Notes: generated by a model from the letters alone, not told the origin. Positions 16,522 through 24,989 are shown, counted from the first letter of the stretch. The stretch is DNA of 64,000 nucleotides from an uncultured Bacilli bacterium (GCA_910586295.1 CAJUGE010000070.1:1-64000); one strand, 5' to 3'. Numbers and translations: made by a program.

Positions 16522-18013
16522 AAAGATAATTGTAAATGGTTATGAATTAGATGAACAACAATTAGCTTCTGTAATTGAAAACGAAAAATATTCTTTGATA
16601 ATTGCAGGTGCAGGTTCTGGTAAGACTTTGACTTTAATAGGTAAGATAAAATATTTATTAGATAATAGTATATTAAAACCAGATGAAATATGTTGTATAT
16701 CTTTTACTAATGAGGCTACTAATAATTTAAGAGAAAGTATATTCAAAAATTGTAATATAGAGTTATCAGTTTTTACTTTTCATAAGCTTGCTTTAACTAT
16801 ATTAAAAGATAGTGGTATTCAGTATAATATTGCAGATTCTGATTTGTTATCTTATATAATTGATGAGTTTTTCTTTAGTAAATGTTTTGGTAATATTTTA
16901 TTACAAAATATAGTTTATAAGATTTTTCATGTATATATTTTTAAAAGTACTAAGAAATGGGAAGATATAGTAAATTCTAGAGAGTTAGTAAATTTAAAGA
17001 AAACTATTATGACTTTTATTAATTTAATGAAAGGCAATGGTTATTCTATTGAGTCATTTGAAAGGTTCTTTAAAAGTAGAAGATTTAGAAAGGTTTTGTG
17101 CCTTATTTATGCTATATATGTTATTTATGAGGTTGAAAAAGTTAGTAGTGGTTTAATAGATTTTGATGATATGATGAGTTATGCTACAAATATTGTAAAA
17201 AGAAATATTATTAGGCTACCTTTTAAAATGTTTATAATAGATGAATTTCAGGATACATCGTTATTAAGGTTTAATCTTATACGTGAATTAGTAAAGTTAA
17301 ATGATGCTGGGTTGTGTGTAGTTGGAGATGATTATCAGTCTATTTATCATTTTTCTGGTTGTGATTTGGAGATATTTCTGAATTTTAAAGATTATTATAA
17401 TGAGGCAAAAATATATAGGTTAGAAAAAACTTATAGAAATAGTTTGGAACTGGTTAATACTGCTGGTAAGTTTGTTATGAAGAATCCCAATCAAATTAAG
17501 AAGAATTTAGTGAGTCCTAAGAGATTAGATAAGCCTATTAATTTAGTTTATTTTAATAATATCGATAGTGTACTTGAGAGAGTAATTGGAGATATTCCAA
17601 AGGATAAAGAAATCTTAATAATAAGTAGAAACAATTTTGATATAAAGAAGTATACTAAATGTTTAAGTTATGAAATAAGAGATAACAATTATATAGAATT
17701 TCTAAAATTTAAAGATAGGAAAATAAGATTCTTGTCTATACATTCTTCTAAAGGTTTAGAAAGTGATGTAGTAATTATTCTTAATGTTTCTAATGATTTA
17801 TATGGGTTACCAATTAAATTGAAAGATGAGAAAGTGCTTTCTTTAGTTAAAAAAAATCAACCTTATCCTTATGAGGAAGAGAGAAGACTTTTTTATGTTG
17901 CTTTAACTAGAACAAAAAGTTATATATATTTGTTAGTTCCTAATAGTAAACCATCTATATTTGCAAGTGAAATAAAGTATGATGAGAATGTTAAAGTATA
18001 TAGTTTTAATTGA
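16514..18013 (+). CDS. Short UvrD-like SF1 helicase
   Basis: Protein of 499 residues. Superfamily 1 ATPase motifs: IAGAGSGKTLTLIGKI (Walker A, about residues 31-38), CISFTNEATNNLRE, TFHKLAL, FIIDEFQDTS, VVGDDYQSIYHFSG, TYRNS, IRFLSIHSSKGLES and RRLFYVALTRTKSYIYL. It is about 200 residues shorter than PcrA (also in this window at 22280) because the insertion domains are small. ATG 16514 lies inside the end of the DUF1016 gene, so translation is likely coupled. A nuclease plus helicase pair beside an XRE regulator suggests a defence or DNA-repair module rather than housekeeping. Confidence 0.85.
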   Translation: MNEKIIVNGYELDEQQLASVIENEKYSLIIAGAGSGKTLTLIGKIKYLLDNSILKPDEICCISFTNEATNNLRESIFKNCNIELSVFTFHKLALTILKDSGIQYNIADSDLLSYIIDEFFFSKCFGNILLQNIVYKIFHVYIFKSTKKWEDIVNSRELVNLKKTIMTFINLMKGNGYSIESFERFFKSRRFRKVLCLIYAIYVIYEVEKVSSGLIDFDDMMSYATNIVKRNIIRLPFKMFIIDEFQDTSLLRFNLIRELVKLNDAGLCVVGDDYQSIYHFSGCDLEIFLNFKDYYNEAKIYRLEKTYRNSLELVNTAGKFVMKNPNQIKKNLVSPKRLDKPINLVYFNNIDSVLERVIGDIPKDKEILIISRNNFDIKKYTKCLSYEIRDNNYIEFLKFKDRKIRFLSIHSSKGLESDVVIILNVSNDLYGLPIKLKDEKVLSLVKKNQPYPYEEERRLFYVALTRTKSYIYLLVPNSKPSIFASEIKYDENVKVYSFN

Positions 18014-18215
18014 TTTTCTTTTCTATTGTTATTAGTTCTCCTGGAGTACAATCTAAGTATTCACATAATAACTCTATTGTATGGAATGATATTGATGTTG
18101 TTTCTCCTTTGATAATTTTATTAATGTTAGTTTGAGAAATGTTTGTTTTTTTACATAGCCAATATTTAGATTTATTTATTCTTTTTAAAAGTTTTTCAAT
18201 GTTTATTGTAATCAT
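18006..18215 (-). CDS. Small XRE-type HTH regulator
   Basis: Protein of 69 residues, essentially one Cro/CI HTH domain: KYWLCKKTNISQTNINKIIK, then SFHTIELLCEYLDCTPGELI. The start ATG has AGAGGT upstream. Its 3' end overlaps the helicase end by 8 bases convergently. It is divergent from the lipoprotein at 18363; the shared 147-bp region holds a tandem 15-bp repeat over the lipoprotein -35, so it likely controls that gene and itself. Confidence 0.88.
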   Translation of the reverse strand: MITINIEKLLKRINKSKYWLCKKTNISQTNINKIIKGETTSISFHTIELLCEYLDCTPGELITIEKKIN

Positions 18216-18281
18216 TTTAATACCTCTTTCATATATAAAATTTTACTAAATATATAACTTTAAAATAACCTATATATAAAA

Positions 18282-18332
18282 ATATCATTTGCAAATATAT
18301 CACTTGTAAATCATCTGTTTTTGATATATAAT
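18282..18332 (+). promoter_or_regulatory. Lipoprotein promoter with tandem 15-bp operator
   Basis: ATATCATTTGCAAAT (18282-18296) is immediately repeated as ATATCACTTGTAAAT (18297-18311), two mismatches. The -35 TTGTAA (18304-18309) lies in the second copy; after 17 bases comes TATAAT (18327-18332). Binding there would block the lipoprotein promoter. Confidence 0.65.
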
Positions 18333-18362
18333 AAAATAAATGTGAGGGTAGAAAGGGAACTT

Positions 18363-19778
18363 ATGAAAAATAAATTATTAATAATTACTTTAATTGGATT
18401 ACTGATGTTAACTGGATGTGAAAGTAAAAAGCAGGAGGAAAGTAAACAAGTAGTAGAAACAAATGGGATGCTAACTTATACAATAGATGGTGAAGTAGCA
18501 AAGGAAAAACCTACAAAAGAGGATGGTTACTTTGTTAATAAGATTGTGTGTGATAACGGAACAGATATGATGTGGGATAATGATAATTGGGAAGTAGAAT
18601 TAACAGAAGTGAAAAGTAAAGATAGATGTATGGTGGATTTTACAAAAGATAGTAGTGCTTCTGGGTATAGAATTACAGTTACGTCTAATAGCACATCTAG
18701 TTTAGATAGTTTATCAAAAGCTACAACTGAGAATGGAACAGTAATAATATATTCAACATCAACAATAAAAAATGTAAGTGGATGCAATGGAAAGATAGAA
18801 GGAAACAAAGTAATAGTAAGTAATGTAACAGAAAATCAAACATGCAATATAACAATGGAGCTAACTTTAGCAAATGCTATTCTAATTGCATATGCACCAA
18901 AACCAGCAAGAACATCATTTAGCATTATAGATGATGGGATACCAGGATTATATACGGGAAGTGATGACCAAGGAACTACATACTATTTTAGTGGAGATGG
19001 TACTAACATGAATAACTGGGTAAGCTTTGCTGGGAAACTTTGGAGAGTAATTAGAATCAATGGAAACGGAAGTGTAAGGTTATTGTACGCTGGAAATGGG
19101 ACGAGTGCAGTCGATGTTAGTATGAGTGTATATAGTTTAAATAGTAATACTTATAATCATCCTGCTTATGTAGGATGGAAATATGCAGAAGGTGAAAATA
19201 TAGAAGAAAATAGAGAAAGTATTACAAATAGTGGGGCATATAATGTTGTAAATACATGGTACAATGAGTTAAGTGATGATAAAAAGAATTATATAGATAT
19301 TGAAGCAATATATTGTAATGATAGAGATTTAGCAGATGGTAATTCATACAATGTAAGTAAAACATTTTACTATAATGTATATACAAGACTATTTTTATAT
19401 AAAACTCCTACGTTTAAGTGTAATAATTTAAGCGATAGGTTCACGACATTTGGATTGATGACAGCAGATGAAGTGGCATTCGCAGGTGGAGTATGGGGTA
19501 TACAAAACATGAAAAGTTATTATTATTTGAATAAAATGGGGATAGGCAGTATTACTGAAGAATATGATTGGTGGACTATGACTCCTTTTCGCTGGAATAA
19601 ATATTCTAATGCAGGAAGAGCTGCAATGGTGATTATAAATGGTTCTAATGGTATGTTAAATAATTCTGATATTGCAGTAAAAAGTGCAGTTATTAGACCA
19701 GTAATTTCTATTAAAAAAGAAACTTTAATTACTGGAGGAGATGGTAGTGGCGATAATCCTTATACTTTATCTTTATAA
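18363..19778 (+). CDS. Large surface lipoprotein (paralogue of 54731-56140)
   Basis: About 471 residues from ATG 18363 (AGAAAGGG upstream). Signal peptide with lipobox LMLTGCES, so lipidated Cys at about residue 20. Residues about 35-95 have a conserved block NGMLTYTIDGEVAKEKPTKE, VNKIVCDNGTDMMWDNDNWE and KDRCMVDFTKD. An Ig-like stretch follows (GYRITVTSNST to ENQTCNITME). The middle contains NNWVSFAGKLWRVIRINGNG and SVRLLYAG. The end has WWTMTPFRWN, VIRPVISI and TGGDGSGDNPYTL. This last part recalls DUF6273 / formylglycine-enzyme-like (C-type lectin) folds, a guess from motifs. Exposed outside the cell; function unknown, adhesion or ligand binding is possible. Confidence 0.75.
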   Translation: MKNKLLIITLIGLLMLTGCESKKQEESKQVVETNGMLTYTIDGEVAKEKPTKEDGYFVNKIVCDNGTDMMWDNDNWEVELTEVKSKDRCMVDFTKDSSASGYRITVTSNSTSSLDSLSKATTENGTVIIYSTSTIKNVSGCNGKIEGNKVIVSNVTENQTCNITMELTLANAILIAYAPKPARTSFSIIDDGIPGLYTGSDDQGTTYYFSGDGTNMNNWVSFAGKLWRVIRINGNGSVRLLYAGNGTSAVDVSMSVYSLNSNTYNHPAYVGWKYAEGENIEENRESITNSGAYNVVNTWYNELSDDKKNYIDIEAIYCNDRDLADGNSYNVSKTFYYNVYTRLFLYKTPTFKCNNLSDRFTTFGLMTADEVAFAGGVWGIQNMKSYYYLNKMGIGSITEEYDWWTMTPFRWNKYSNAGRAAMVIINGSNGMLNNSDIAVKSAVIRPVISIKKETLITGGDGSGDNPYTLSL

Positions 19779-19871
19779 TATTTTATAAAAGTAGTACATA
19801 TAATTATTTTGTTATATTTACTTTTTAGTATATTTTAGTATTTGCTTACATATTATTAGTTAGGTGATACT

Positions 19872-20165
19872 ATGGATAGAACAAGTGAACTTGGTAATAA
19901 TTTTAATCATGCAATTAGTATTAATGAAAGAAAGAATGTATTAATAACTGGAGTAAAGAAATTAGAGAATTTTGATAGTAAAGAGTTTTTCTTAGAAAGT
20001 ATAATGGGTTATATATTAATAAAAGGAGAAGGCTTAGAATTAATTAAATTAGATACATTTCAAGGTACTTTATCTATAAAGGGAAAAGTTAATAGTATGA
20101 ATTATTTGGAGAGTGGAGGAAAGAAAGTAAATAAAGAGAGTATGCTTTCTAAATTGTTTAAATGA
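19872..20165 (+). CDS. yabP: Spore cortex protein YabP
   Basis: Protein of 97 residues. Matches the YabP/YqfC family: HAISINERKNVLITGVKKLE, NFDSKEFFLESIMGYILIKG, then LSIKGKVNSMNYLE. In B. subtilis yabP and yabQ are needed for spore cortex formation in the mother cell. It overlaps yabQ by an ATGA junction. The yabP-yabQ-divIC order is kept, with an insertion before divIC. Confidence 0.88.
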   Translation: MDRTSELGNNFNHAISINERKNVLITGVKKLENFDSKEFFLESIMGYILIKGEGLELIKLDTFQGTLSIKGKVNSMNYLESGGKKVNKESMLSKLFK

Positions 20166-20479
20166 GTTTAGATACTCAGATTATAAGTTTGTTATTCTCT
20201 TTTGGATATGGTATTTTGGTAAGTTATTTATTTAATTTAAATTATAACTTTATATATTTATCTTCTCTTTTATATAGAATTGCTATAAATATATTGTTTA
20301 CTGTTGATTTAGCTTTGGTATATTTCTTGCTTATAAAAGTGATTAACTTCGGGGTTATCCACATTTATTTTGTATTTGCGTTTTTGCTTGGATTTATTTT
20401 ATTTGTTAATAGATATAAGTTTCTTAGAAAGATAATTAAAGTTAAAAAGTATGTCAAAATTAAAAAATCTAGTAAATAG
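20162..20479 (+). CDS. yabQ: Spore cortex protein YabQ
   Basis: Protein of 105 residues with four hydrophobic segments, starting LDTQIISLLFSFGYGILVSY, the typical YabQ opening. The remainder (LLYRIAINILFTVDLALVYF, then IYFVFAFLLGFILFV) fits an integral membrane protein, with a basic tail. It acts with YabP in cortex synthesis. Identification relies on N-terminal pattern, topology and its ATGA overlap with yabP. Confidence 0.8.
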   Translation: MSLDTQIISLLFSFGYGILVSYLFNLNYNFIYLSSLLYRIAINILFTVDLALVYFLLIKVINFGVIHIYFVFAFLLGFILFVNRYKFLRKIIKVKKYVKIKKSSK

Positions 20480-20487
20480 ATTTTTTT
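20462..20487 (+). terminator. Terminator of yabPQ
   Basis: AAAAAATCTA (20462-20471) pairs perfectly with TAGATTTTTT (20477-20486), loop GTAAA. The yabQ stop TAG lies in the 3' arm. Confidence 0.85.
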
Positions 20488-20536
20488 GACTAATTTAAAG
20501 TGAGTTCTATATTTAATACATATATATGAGAAAGTG

Positions 20537-20566
20537 TTGACTAATTGATATTACTCTCATTATATC
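20537..20566 (+). promoter_or_regulatory. Promoter for the repeated small RNA candidate
   Basis: TTGACT (20537-20542), then a 17-18 base spacer and TTATAT/TATATC (20560-20566). No open reading frame starts downstream with a ribosome site; the first repeat unit begins about 24 bases later. Confidence 0.65.
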
Positions 20567-20572
20567 AAAGGA

Positions 20573-20646
20573 TGAGAGTATTTTTGGGCAAAAAAATAGG
20601 TCGTCCTCCAAAGACGGCGTTCTTGCAAAAACGATTTAACGTTTTT
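20573..20646 (+). ncRNA. Candidate small RNA, copy 1 (GC-rich structured repeat)
   Basis: The repeat unit at 20590-20646 is GC-rich against its surroundings. It has a hairpin GTCGTC/GACGGC with loop CTCCAAA (about 20600-20618) and ends in AAAAACG-ATTTAA-CGTTTTT (20627-20646), a terminator-like hairpin. It sits behind a good promoter and converges with the Abi_2 gene. The CTCC in the loop is complementary to a Shine-Dalgarno core. Strand is inferred from the promoter; on the - strand the same sequence also ends in a T-run. Confidence 0.55.
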
Positions 20647-20702
20647 ATGTATGAAGTCAAATTATTGCTGGTATTTCTTGATGAAATTTTGATTTTTGAG
20701 GT

Positions 20703-20760
20703 AAAAAAATTAGAACGTCCTCCGAAGACGGCGTCCCTACAAAAACGATTTAACGTTTTT
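20703..20760 (+). repeat. Second copy of the structured repeat / small RNA candidate
   Basis: 58 bases, about 88% identical to 20590-20646, with the same CGTC/GACG hairpin (loop CTCCGAA) and the identical end AAAAACGATTTAACGTTTTT. The differences fall mainly outside the stems and terminator. It ends 56 bases from the Abi_2 stop codon. A possible weak promoter (TTGCTG-17-TTTGAT) lies at about 20665-20693. Confidence 0.6.
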
Positions 20761-20816
20761 CCCATCGCATGTTAACATATTATCACATAATATATGCAAT
20801 GTCAAACTATTTTCAG

Positions 20817-21782
20817 TTATTTGAAGTGTTTTTCAACGATTTTTGAAAAGTATTCATATACTGATTTTAATAGTTCATTATTATTATAGTATGATTTGTG
20901 TATAATTATTCTTTTATATATGAATTTTTTTACTTTTTTGTTCATCTTTCTTTGTATGTTTTTGTCATTAACGAAAAATTTAAACATATATATTGCACTT
21001 GTTATTTGCTTTATTCTAGAGTTTTTGATTTTTTTGATAATTATTTTTTTGCTAATATCATTTTTTGTGAGAAATTGGCTTATTTCATATGGTACATGAT
21101 ACTCATTGTCTTTTATCTTGAGGTCAGTTAATACATTAGTATTGTGATATATTGCATTTCTGAGTCTTCCAACATCTCTTAGGATGAATACATTTTTGTT
21201 TTCAGATTTTAAGTTGTATTCTAAAGTGATGAAGTTATAAAAATCTATTAATTCACCAAATGTAATTATTTCTAAAAATTCCCAAATTGGAATGTTTTCT
21301 AATTTTTTGTCTTGATTAATGTCGTATTTATTAAATATTTTCTTGTAGTAAACGCTACCTGTTTTAGTGTATATGCTTTTGTGTAATTTTTTTGGATAGT
21401 TTTTATTGTTATAGTCTTTATCTAAATATAAATTTACAATATTATAACCATCATCTTTCTCTTTTACGATTTTTAGTATTCTTAGTTTTAAATGGTGTTC
21501 TATATTTGAGATAAGTTCAAATAAAAGTATTCTAAGTTCGTAATCTATTCTTGCTAGGTCGCATAAATATGCAAAATCCAAATCAGTATATTTGTCTATG
21601 AACTCATTATTTATATAAAACTGCTCAAAGTTGTTTTTGTATGCTGTTATGTTGTAGCAATTATTTGTTTCTTCTAAATATTTAATTGTATTTTTTTCAT
21701 TAATGTGTTTAAATTTTATATTTTTATCTTTTAGTTTTTCTATCAATTCTTCTGTGCTTAGCATATGTTTATTCCCTGTCAT
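20817..21782 (-). CDS. Abi_2 (AbiD/AbiF) family HEPN-type abortive infection protein
   Basis: Protein of 321 residues, no membrane segments. Abi_2 pattern: LSTEELIEKLKDKNIKF, YLEETNNCYNITAYKNNFEQ, DLARIDYELRILLFELISNI, EHHLKLRILK, IPIWEFLEIITFGELIDFYN, and the HEPN RNase motif RLRNAIYHN (R-x4-H) near residue 215. These proteins act as RNA-cutting toxins in phage defence. It has a full promoter and AGGAAGTG ribosome site. The paired structured repeats lie 56 bases past its end, as expected if an RNA antitoxin accompanies it. Confidence 0.85.
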   Translation of the reverse strand: MTGNKHMLSTEELIEKLKDKNIKFKHINEKNTIKYLEETNNCYNITAYKNNFEQFYINNEFIDKYTDLDFAYLCDLARIDYELRILLFELISNIEHHLKLRILKIVKEKDDGYNIVNLYLDKDYNNKNYPKKLHKSIYTKTGSVYYKKIFNKYDINQDKKLENIPIWEFLEIITFGELIDFYNFITLEYNLKSENKNVFILRDVGRLRNAIYHNTNVLTDLKIKDNEYHVPYEISQFLTKNDISKKIIIKKIKNSRIKQITSAIYMFKFFVNDKNIQRKMNKKVKKFIYKRIIIHKSYYNNNELLKSVYEYFSKIVEKHFK

Positions 21783-21808
21783 AAATATTCACTTCCTATT
21801 GGAAAGTT

Positions 21809-21837
21809 ATTATAACATGTCGTTTTATAAATGTAAA
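21809..21837 (-). promoter_or_regulatory. Promoter of the Abi_2 gene
   Basis: On the - strand TTTACA (21837-21832), 17 bases, TATAAT (21814-21809), 27 bases before the start codon. Confidence 0.75.
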
Positions 21838-21874
21838 ATGCGAATTTTGTTGTGTAAAGTAGTACGTTAGGTAA

Positions 21875-21903
21875 TTGAAACATAGTGTGATATGTGGTAC
21901 TAT
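21875..21903 (+). promoter_or_regulatory. Promoter of divIC
   Basis: TTGAAA (21875-21880), 17-base spacer, TACTAT (21898-21903), 19 bases before the preferred start. Confidence 0.6.
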
Positions 21904-21922
21904 TTTTTATAGGATGGAGAAT

Positions 21923-22210
21923 ATGAAGAAGGCTACAAAAAAAGATAAGAGAAGAATTACAGTTTTAATTATTGTTTTTGTACCGTTACTAGGTTTGTTT
22001 ATTAGTAACATGTTTTCATATTGGTCTACTATTTATTCTAATATTAAAGAAAAGAAGGAATTAGAAAAAGCGTATAAAGAGAGACTTGAGGAAGAAGAAC
22101 TATTGAAGAGTGAAATTAATAAATTGCAAGATGAAGAGTATATTGCTAGATATGCAAGAGAGAAATATTTATATAGTAAAGATGGAGAAATAATTATAAA
22201 GATAGATTAA
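21923..22210 (+). CDS. divIC: Septum formation initiator DivIC/FtsB-like
   Basis: About 96 residues. Basic N-terminus, one membrane segment (VLIIVFVPLLGLFISNMFSY), then an extracytoplasmic coiled coil (KEKKELEKAYKERLEEEELL) and the family ending LQDEEYIARYAREKYLYSKDG. It is part of the FtsL-DivIB-DivIC cell division complex. Position after yabP-yabQ as in B. subtilis supports divIC. ATG 21923 has AGGATGGAG upstream; an earlier ATG at 21914 overlaps that site. Confidence 0.9.
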   Translation: MKKATKKDKRRITVLIIVFVPLLGLFISNMFSYWSTIYSNIKEKKELEKAYKERLEEEELLKSEINKLQDEEYIARYAREKYLYSKDGEIIIKID

Positions 22211-22245
22211 AATTAAAGTTAGTAGTTTTAATTTATTTTTTTTAA
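22210..22245 (+). terminator. Terminator of divIC
   Basis: AAATTAAA (22210-22217) pairs with TTTAATTT (22227-22234), followed by a T-rich run. Confidence 0.6.
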
Positions 22246-22279
22246 TTGTATAATAGACTTAAGAAGTAGGAGTGGTATT

Positions 22280-24361
22280 ATGTTTGATAGATTAAATGAT
22301 AGACAAAGAGAAGCAGTTTTACATAAGGAGGGACCTTGTTTAGTTCTTGCAGGAGCAGGTTCTGGAAAGACTAGAGTTCTTACTGAGAGGATATGTTACT
22401 TAATAAATGAGGGAGTTAGACCACAAAATATACTTGCTATTACATTTACTAATAAGGCTGCAAGAGAAATGAGAGAGAGAGTTCATAATTCCATAGGAGA
22501 TGAAGCGGATAAAATATTTATTGGAACTTTTCACTCTTTAGGTTTAAAGATAGTTAGAGAGAATGCAGAGGTCTTAGGATATAGTAAGAATATAACTATA
22601 TTAGATAAAGATGATGTTAATTCTTTGATTAAGAAATTTATGAAAGAGATGAATCTAGATAGTGATAAGTATCCTGTTAAATATATTTTAAATAAAATAA
22701 GTTTTGCTAAGAATGAGGGACTTAGTCCAGAGCAGTATGAAAAGTTTATGAAAGGTGCTTTGGATGAGGCAGTTATTAGAATATATAAAAGATATGTTAA
22801 TGCTCTTAAGAGAAATAATAGTGTAGATTTTGATGATTTACTTATAATGCCACTTGAAATATTTAAGAAAAGTGATGAAGTGATGGATAAGTATCAAGAG
22901 CATTATCAATATATATTAGTTGATGAGTATCAAGATACTAATGGGGTTCAATATGATTTATGTAAGATGCTTGCTAGTAAGTATCGTAATTTGTTTGTAG
23001 TAGGAGATATGGACCAGTCTATTTATTCTTTTAGATTTGCTAATTATATGAATGTTCTTAATTTTGAAAAAGATAATCCTGATGCTAAAGTAGTAGTGCT
23101 TGATGAGAATTATAGAAGTACTAATAATATTTTGAAGGCGGCTAATCAAGTTATTAAAAATAATACTGAAAGAAAAGAGAAGAATCTTTGGAGTAATAAT
23201 GGTGATGGAGATAAGATAAAGTATGTAAGATGTGAAGGGGAGTTAGATGAAGCTAAGTATGTTGTTAGTGAAGCAAGAAAGTTAATACAGATGGGAGAAA
23301 ATCCTAGTGAGATAGCAGTTTTGTATAGAACTAATGGACAAAGCCGTGTGGTAGAAGAGTCTTTCTTAAAAGAAGGAATACCTTTTAAAATTGTTGGTAG
23401 TTATTTCTTCTATAATAGAAAAGAGATTAAAGATTTAATTGCTTATTTGCATTTGATCTATAATTCTAATGATGATGTTAGTTTAGAGAGAGTTATTAAT
23501 GTTCCTAAGAGGGGGATTGGACTTAAGACTATAGATAAACTCAGAACAGAGGCTAATATTAGAGATGTCAGTATGTTCGATGTTATAGATAGTGGTAAAG
23601 AGTTAGAGTTTAAGAAGTTGATTATAGATTTAAGGGAAGAGAGTAAGAATACTAATTTAAGTGGACTTGTTGATTTGATATTAGATAAGAGTGGTATTAA
23701 AAAAGAACTTGAAGAGACTAATAGTTTAGAAAGTGAGATTCGTTTAGAAAACTTGGAAGAATTTAAGAGTATTACTTTGGCCTTTGAAGAAAGAGGTATA
23801 TATAATTTAGATGAATTTCTTGAAAATATTAGTTTAGTTAGTGATATGAAAGAATATAAAGAAGTAGAAAATGGTGTTACTTTGATGACTCTTCATTCTG
23901 CTAAGGGGTTAGAGTTTAATAATGTTTTTCTAGTTGGTATGGAAGAAGGAATTTTTCCACATAGTAGATGCTATGAGACTCCAAGTGAGATGGAGGAAGA
24001 AAGAAGACTTTGTTATGTAGGCATTACTCGTGCTAGGAAGAAACTTTATTTGCTTAATGCTAAGAAAAGAACACTTTACGGAAAGACTACTATGAATATG
24101 CCTAGTAGATTTATAGATGAGATAAGTGAAGATTTGGTTGAAAGTAATATTCAAAAAACACCTCAAATAAATGTTGGAAATATGTATGAGAGTGGTAGAA
24201 ATGATGACTTGAATGTAGGAGATAGAGTTAATCATGAAAAGTATGGAGCTGGGGTTGTCGTTAAAATAGATGGAAGCTTAGCTACTATTGCTTTTGGACA
24301 TAAAGATGGAATTAAACAACTTATGAAGAATCATAAGAGTTTAAAGAAAGTTGTAATGTAA
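22280..24361 (+). CDS. pcrA: ATP-dependent DNA helicase PcrA
   Basis: Protein of 693 residues, a normal PcrA/UvrD length. Motifs: LVLAGAGSGKTRVLTERICY, AITFTNKAAREMRERV, GTFHSLGLKIVREN, ILVDEYQDTNGVQYDL, VVGDMDQSIYSFRFA, VLDENYRSTNNIL, MTLHSAKGLEFNNVF, RRLCYVGITRARKKLYL. A C-terminal Tudor-like tail (LNVGDRVNHEKYGAGVVVKI) contacts RNA polymerase in relatives. It works in repair and in clearing replication conflicts. It precedes ligA as in B. subtilis, separated by a CPBP gene. Confidence 0.97.
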   Translation: MFDRLNDRQREAVLHKEGPCLVLAGAGSGKTRVLTERICYLINEGVRPQNILAITFTNKAAREMRERVHNSIGDEADKIFIGTFHSLGLKIVRENAEVLGYSKNITILDKDDVNSLIKKFMKEMNLDSDKYPVKYILNKISFAKNEGLSPEQYEKFMKGALDEAVIRIYKRYVNALKRNNSVDFDDLLIMPLEIFKKSDEVMDKYQEHYQYILVDEYQDTNGVQYDLCKMLASKYRNLFVVGDMDQSIYSFRFANYMNVLNFEKDNPDAKVVVLDENYRSTNNILKAANQVIKNNTERKEKNLWSNNGDGDKIKYVRCEGELDEAKYVVSEARKLIQMGENPSEIAVLYRTNGQSRVVEESFLKEGIPFKIVGSYFFYNRKEIKDLIAYLHLIYNSNDDVSLERVINVPKRGIGLKTIDKLRTEANIRDVSMFDVIDSGKELEFKKLIIDLREESKNTNLSGLVDLILDKSGIKKELEETNSLESEIRLENLEEFKSITLAFEERGIYNLDEFLENISLVSDMKEYKEVENGVTLMTLHSAKGLEFNNVFLVGMEEGIFPHSRCYETPSEMEEERRLCYVGITRARKKLYLLNAKKRTLYGKTTMNMPSRFIDEISEDLVESNIQKTPQINVGNMYESGRNDDLNVGDRVNHEKYGAGVVVKIDGSLATIAFGHKDGIKQLMKNHKSLKKVVM

Positions 24362-24362
24362 T

Positions 24363-24968
24363 ATGAAATTTTTTGTGGTTGGACTAATATCTATTTTGGT
24401 TATTATTTATTTAGAGTATAAGTTAAAGACATGGAGAAAAGAAACTTTATTTTTAAGTTTTAAAAAAAATTTAAATGTTATAAATGTTGTTTGTGTCTCT
24501 TTACTTTTTGCTTCTTTGATGTTATTGATTTCTTTATTGCTAGAAAAGTGTGGGGTTTTTATTAATGGAAAAGGAACTTTTGAAATTGAAATGTTGCCTT
24601 ATATTTTATATTCAGTTAGTATAGTTCCGTTAATAGAAGAGTATTTTTATAGATTTTTGCCATATAAAATTGTTTTGCTACCTCAGTATTTTAAATATCT
24701 TCTAGTTTTAAGTAGTTTAGTGTTTGCTTTTAGTCATTCAGTTGTAGGTGCAGAGTATGTTTATATATTTTGTATGGCTTGTATATTATCTTATATTTAT
24801 TTAAAAACAAAAAATATTTTATATTCTATTTTTTCTCATGGTGTATACAATTTGTTTGTCTTTCTTAATTATTATGCTTATTTTAATAACGTGTTAATTT
24901 TGGTAATAATTATATTTATTTGTTTAATTATTTTATATAGAGATAAAATAAAGATTTTGAAATTCTAA
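24363..24968 (+). CDS. CPBP-family intramembrane metalloprotease
   Basis: Protein of 201 residues with about six hydrophobic segments. The CPBP (CAAX protease / bacteriocin-processing) motifs are present: IEEYFYRFLPYK (EExxxR), FAFSHSVVG (FxxxH) and SIFSHGVYN. These are glutamate/histidine metal ligands in the membrane. The family cleaves membrane-bound peptides or confers bacteriocin immunity. It starts one base after the pcrA stop, so it is translated from the same message. Substrate unknown. Confidence 0.85.
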   Translation: MKFFVVGLISILVIIYLEYKLKTWRKETLFLSFKKNLNVINVVCVSLLFASLMLLISLLLEKCGVFINGKGTFEIEMLPYILYSVSIVPLIEEYFYRFLPYKIVLLPQYFKYLLVLSSLVFAFSHSVVGAEYVYIFCMACILSYIYLKTKNILYSIFSHGVYNLFVFLNYYAYFNNVLILVIIIFICLIILYRDKIKILKF

Positions 24969-24989
24969 GTTAAATACTTAGTTTTTTTT
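24965..24989 (+). terminator. Terminator of the pcrA-CPBP unit
   Basis: CTAAGT (24965-24970) pairs with ACTTAG (24976-24981), followed by eight T. The CPBP stop is inside. The rest of 24990-25188 has an imperfect hairpin around TAAATCTCT/AGAGAAATTTA but no gene. Confidence 0.8.

Noticed and set aside
20573..20760. CRISPR array reading of the two repeats
   Set aside because: Only two copies, separated by 56 bases, 88% identical, ending in a terminator-like hairpin; no cas genes nearby.
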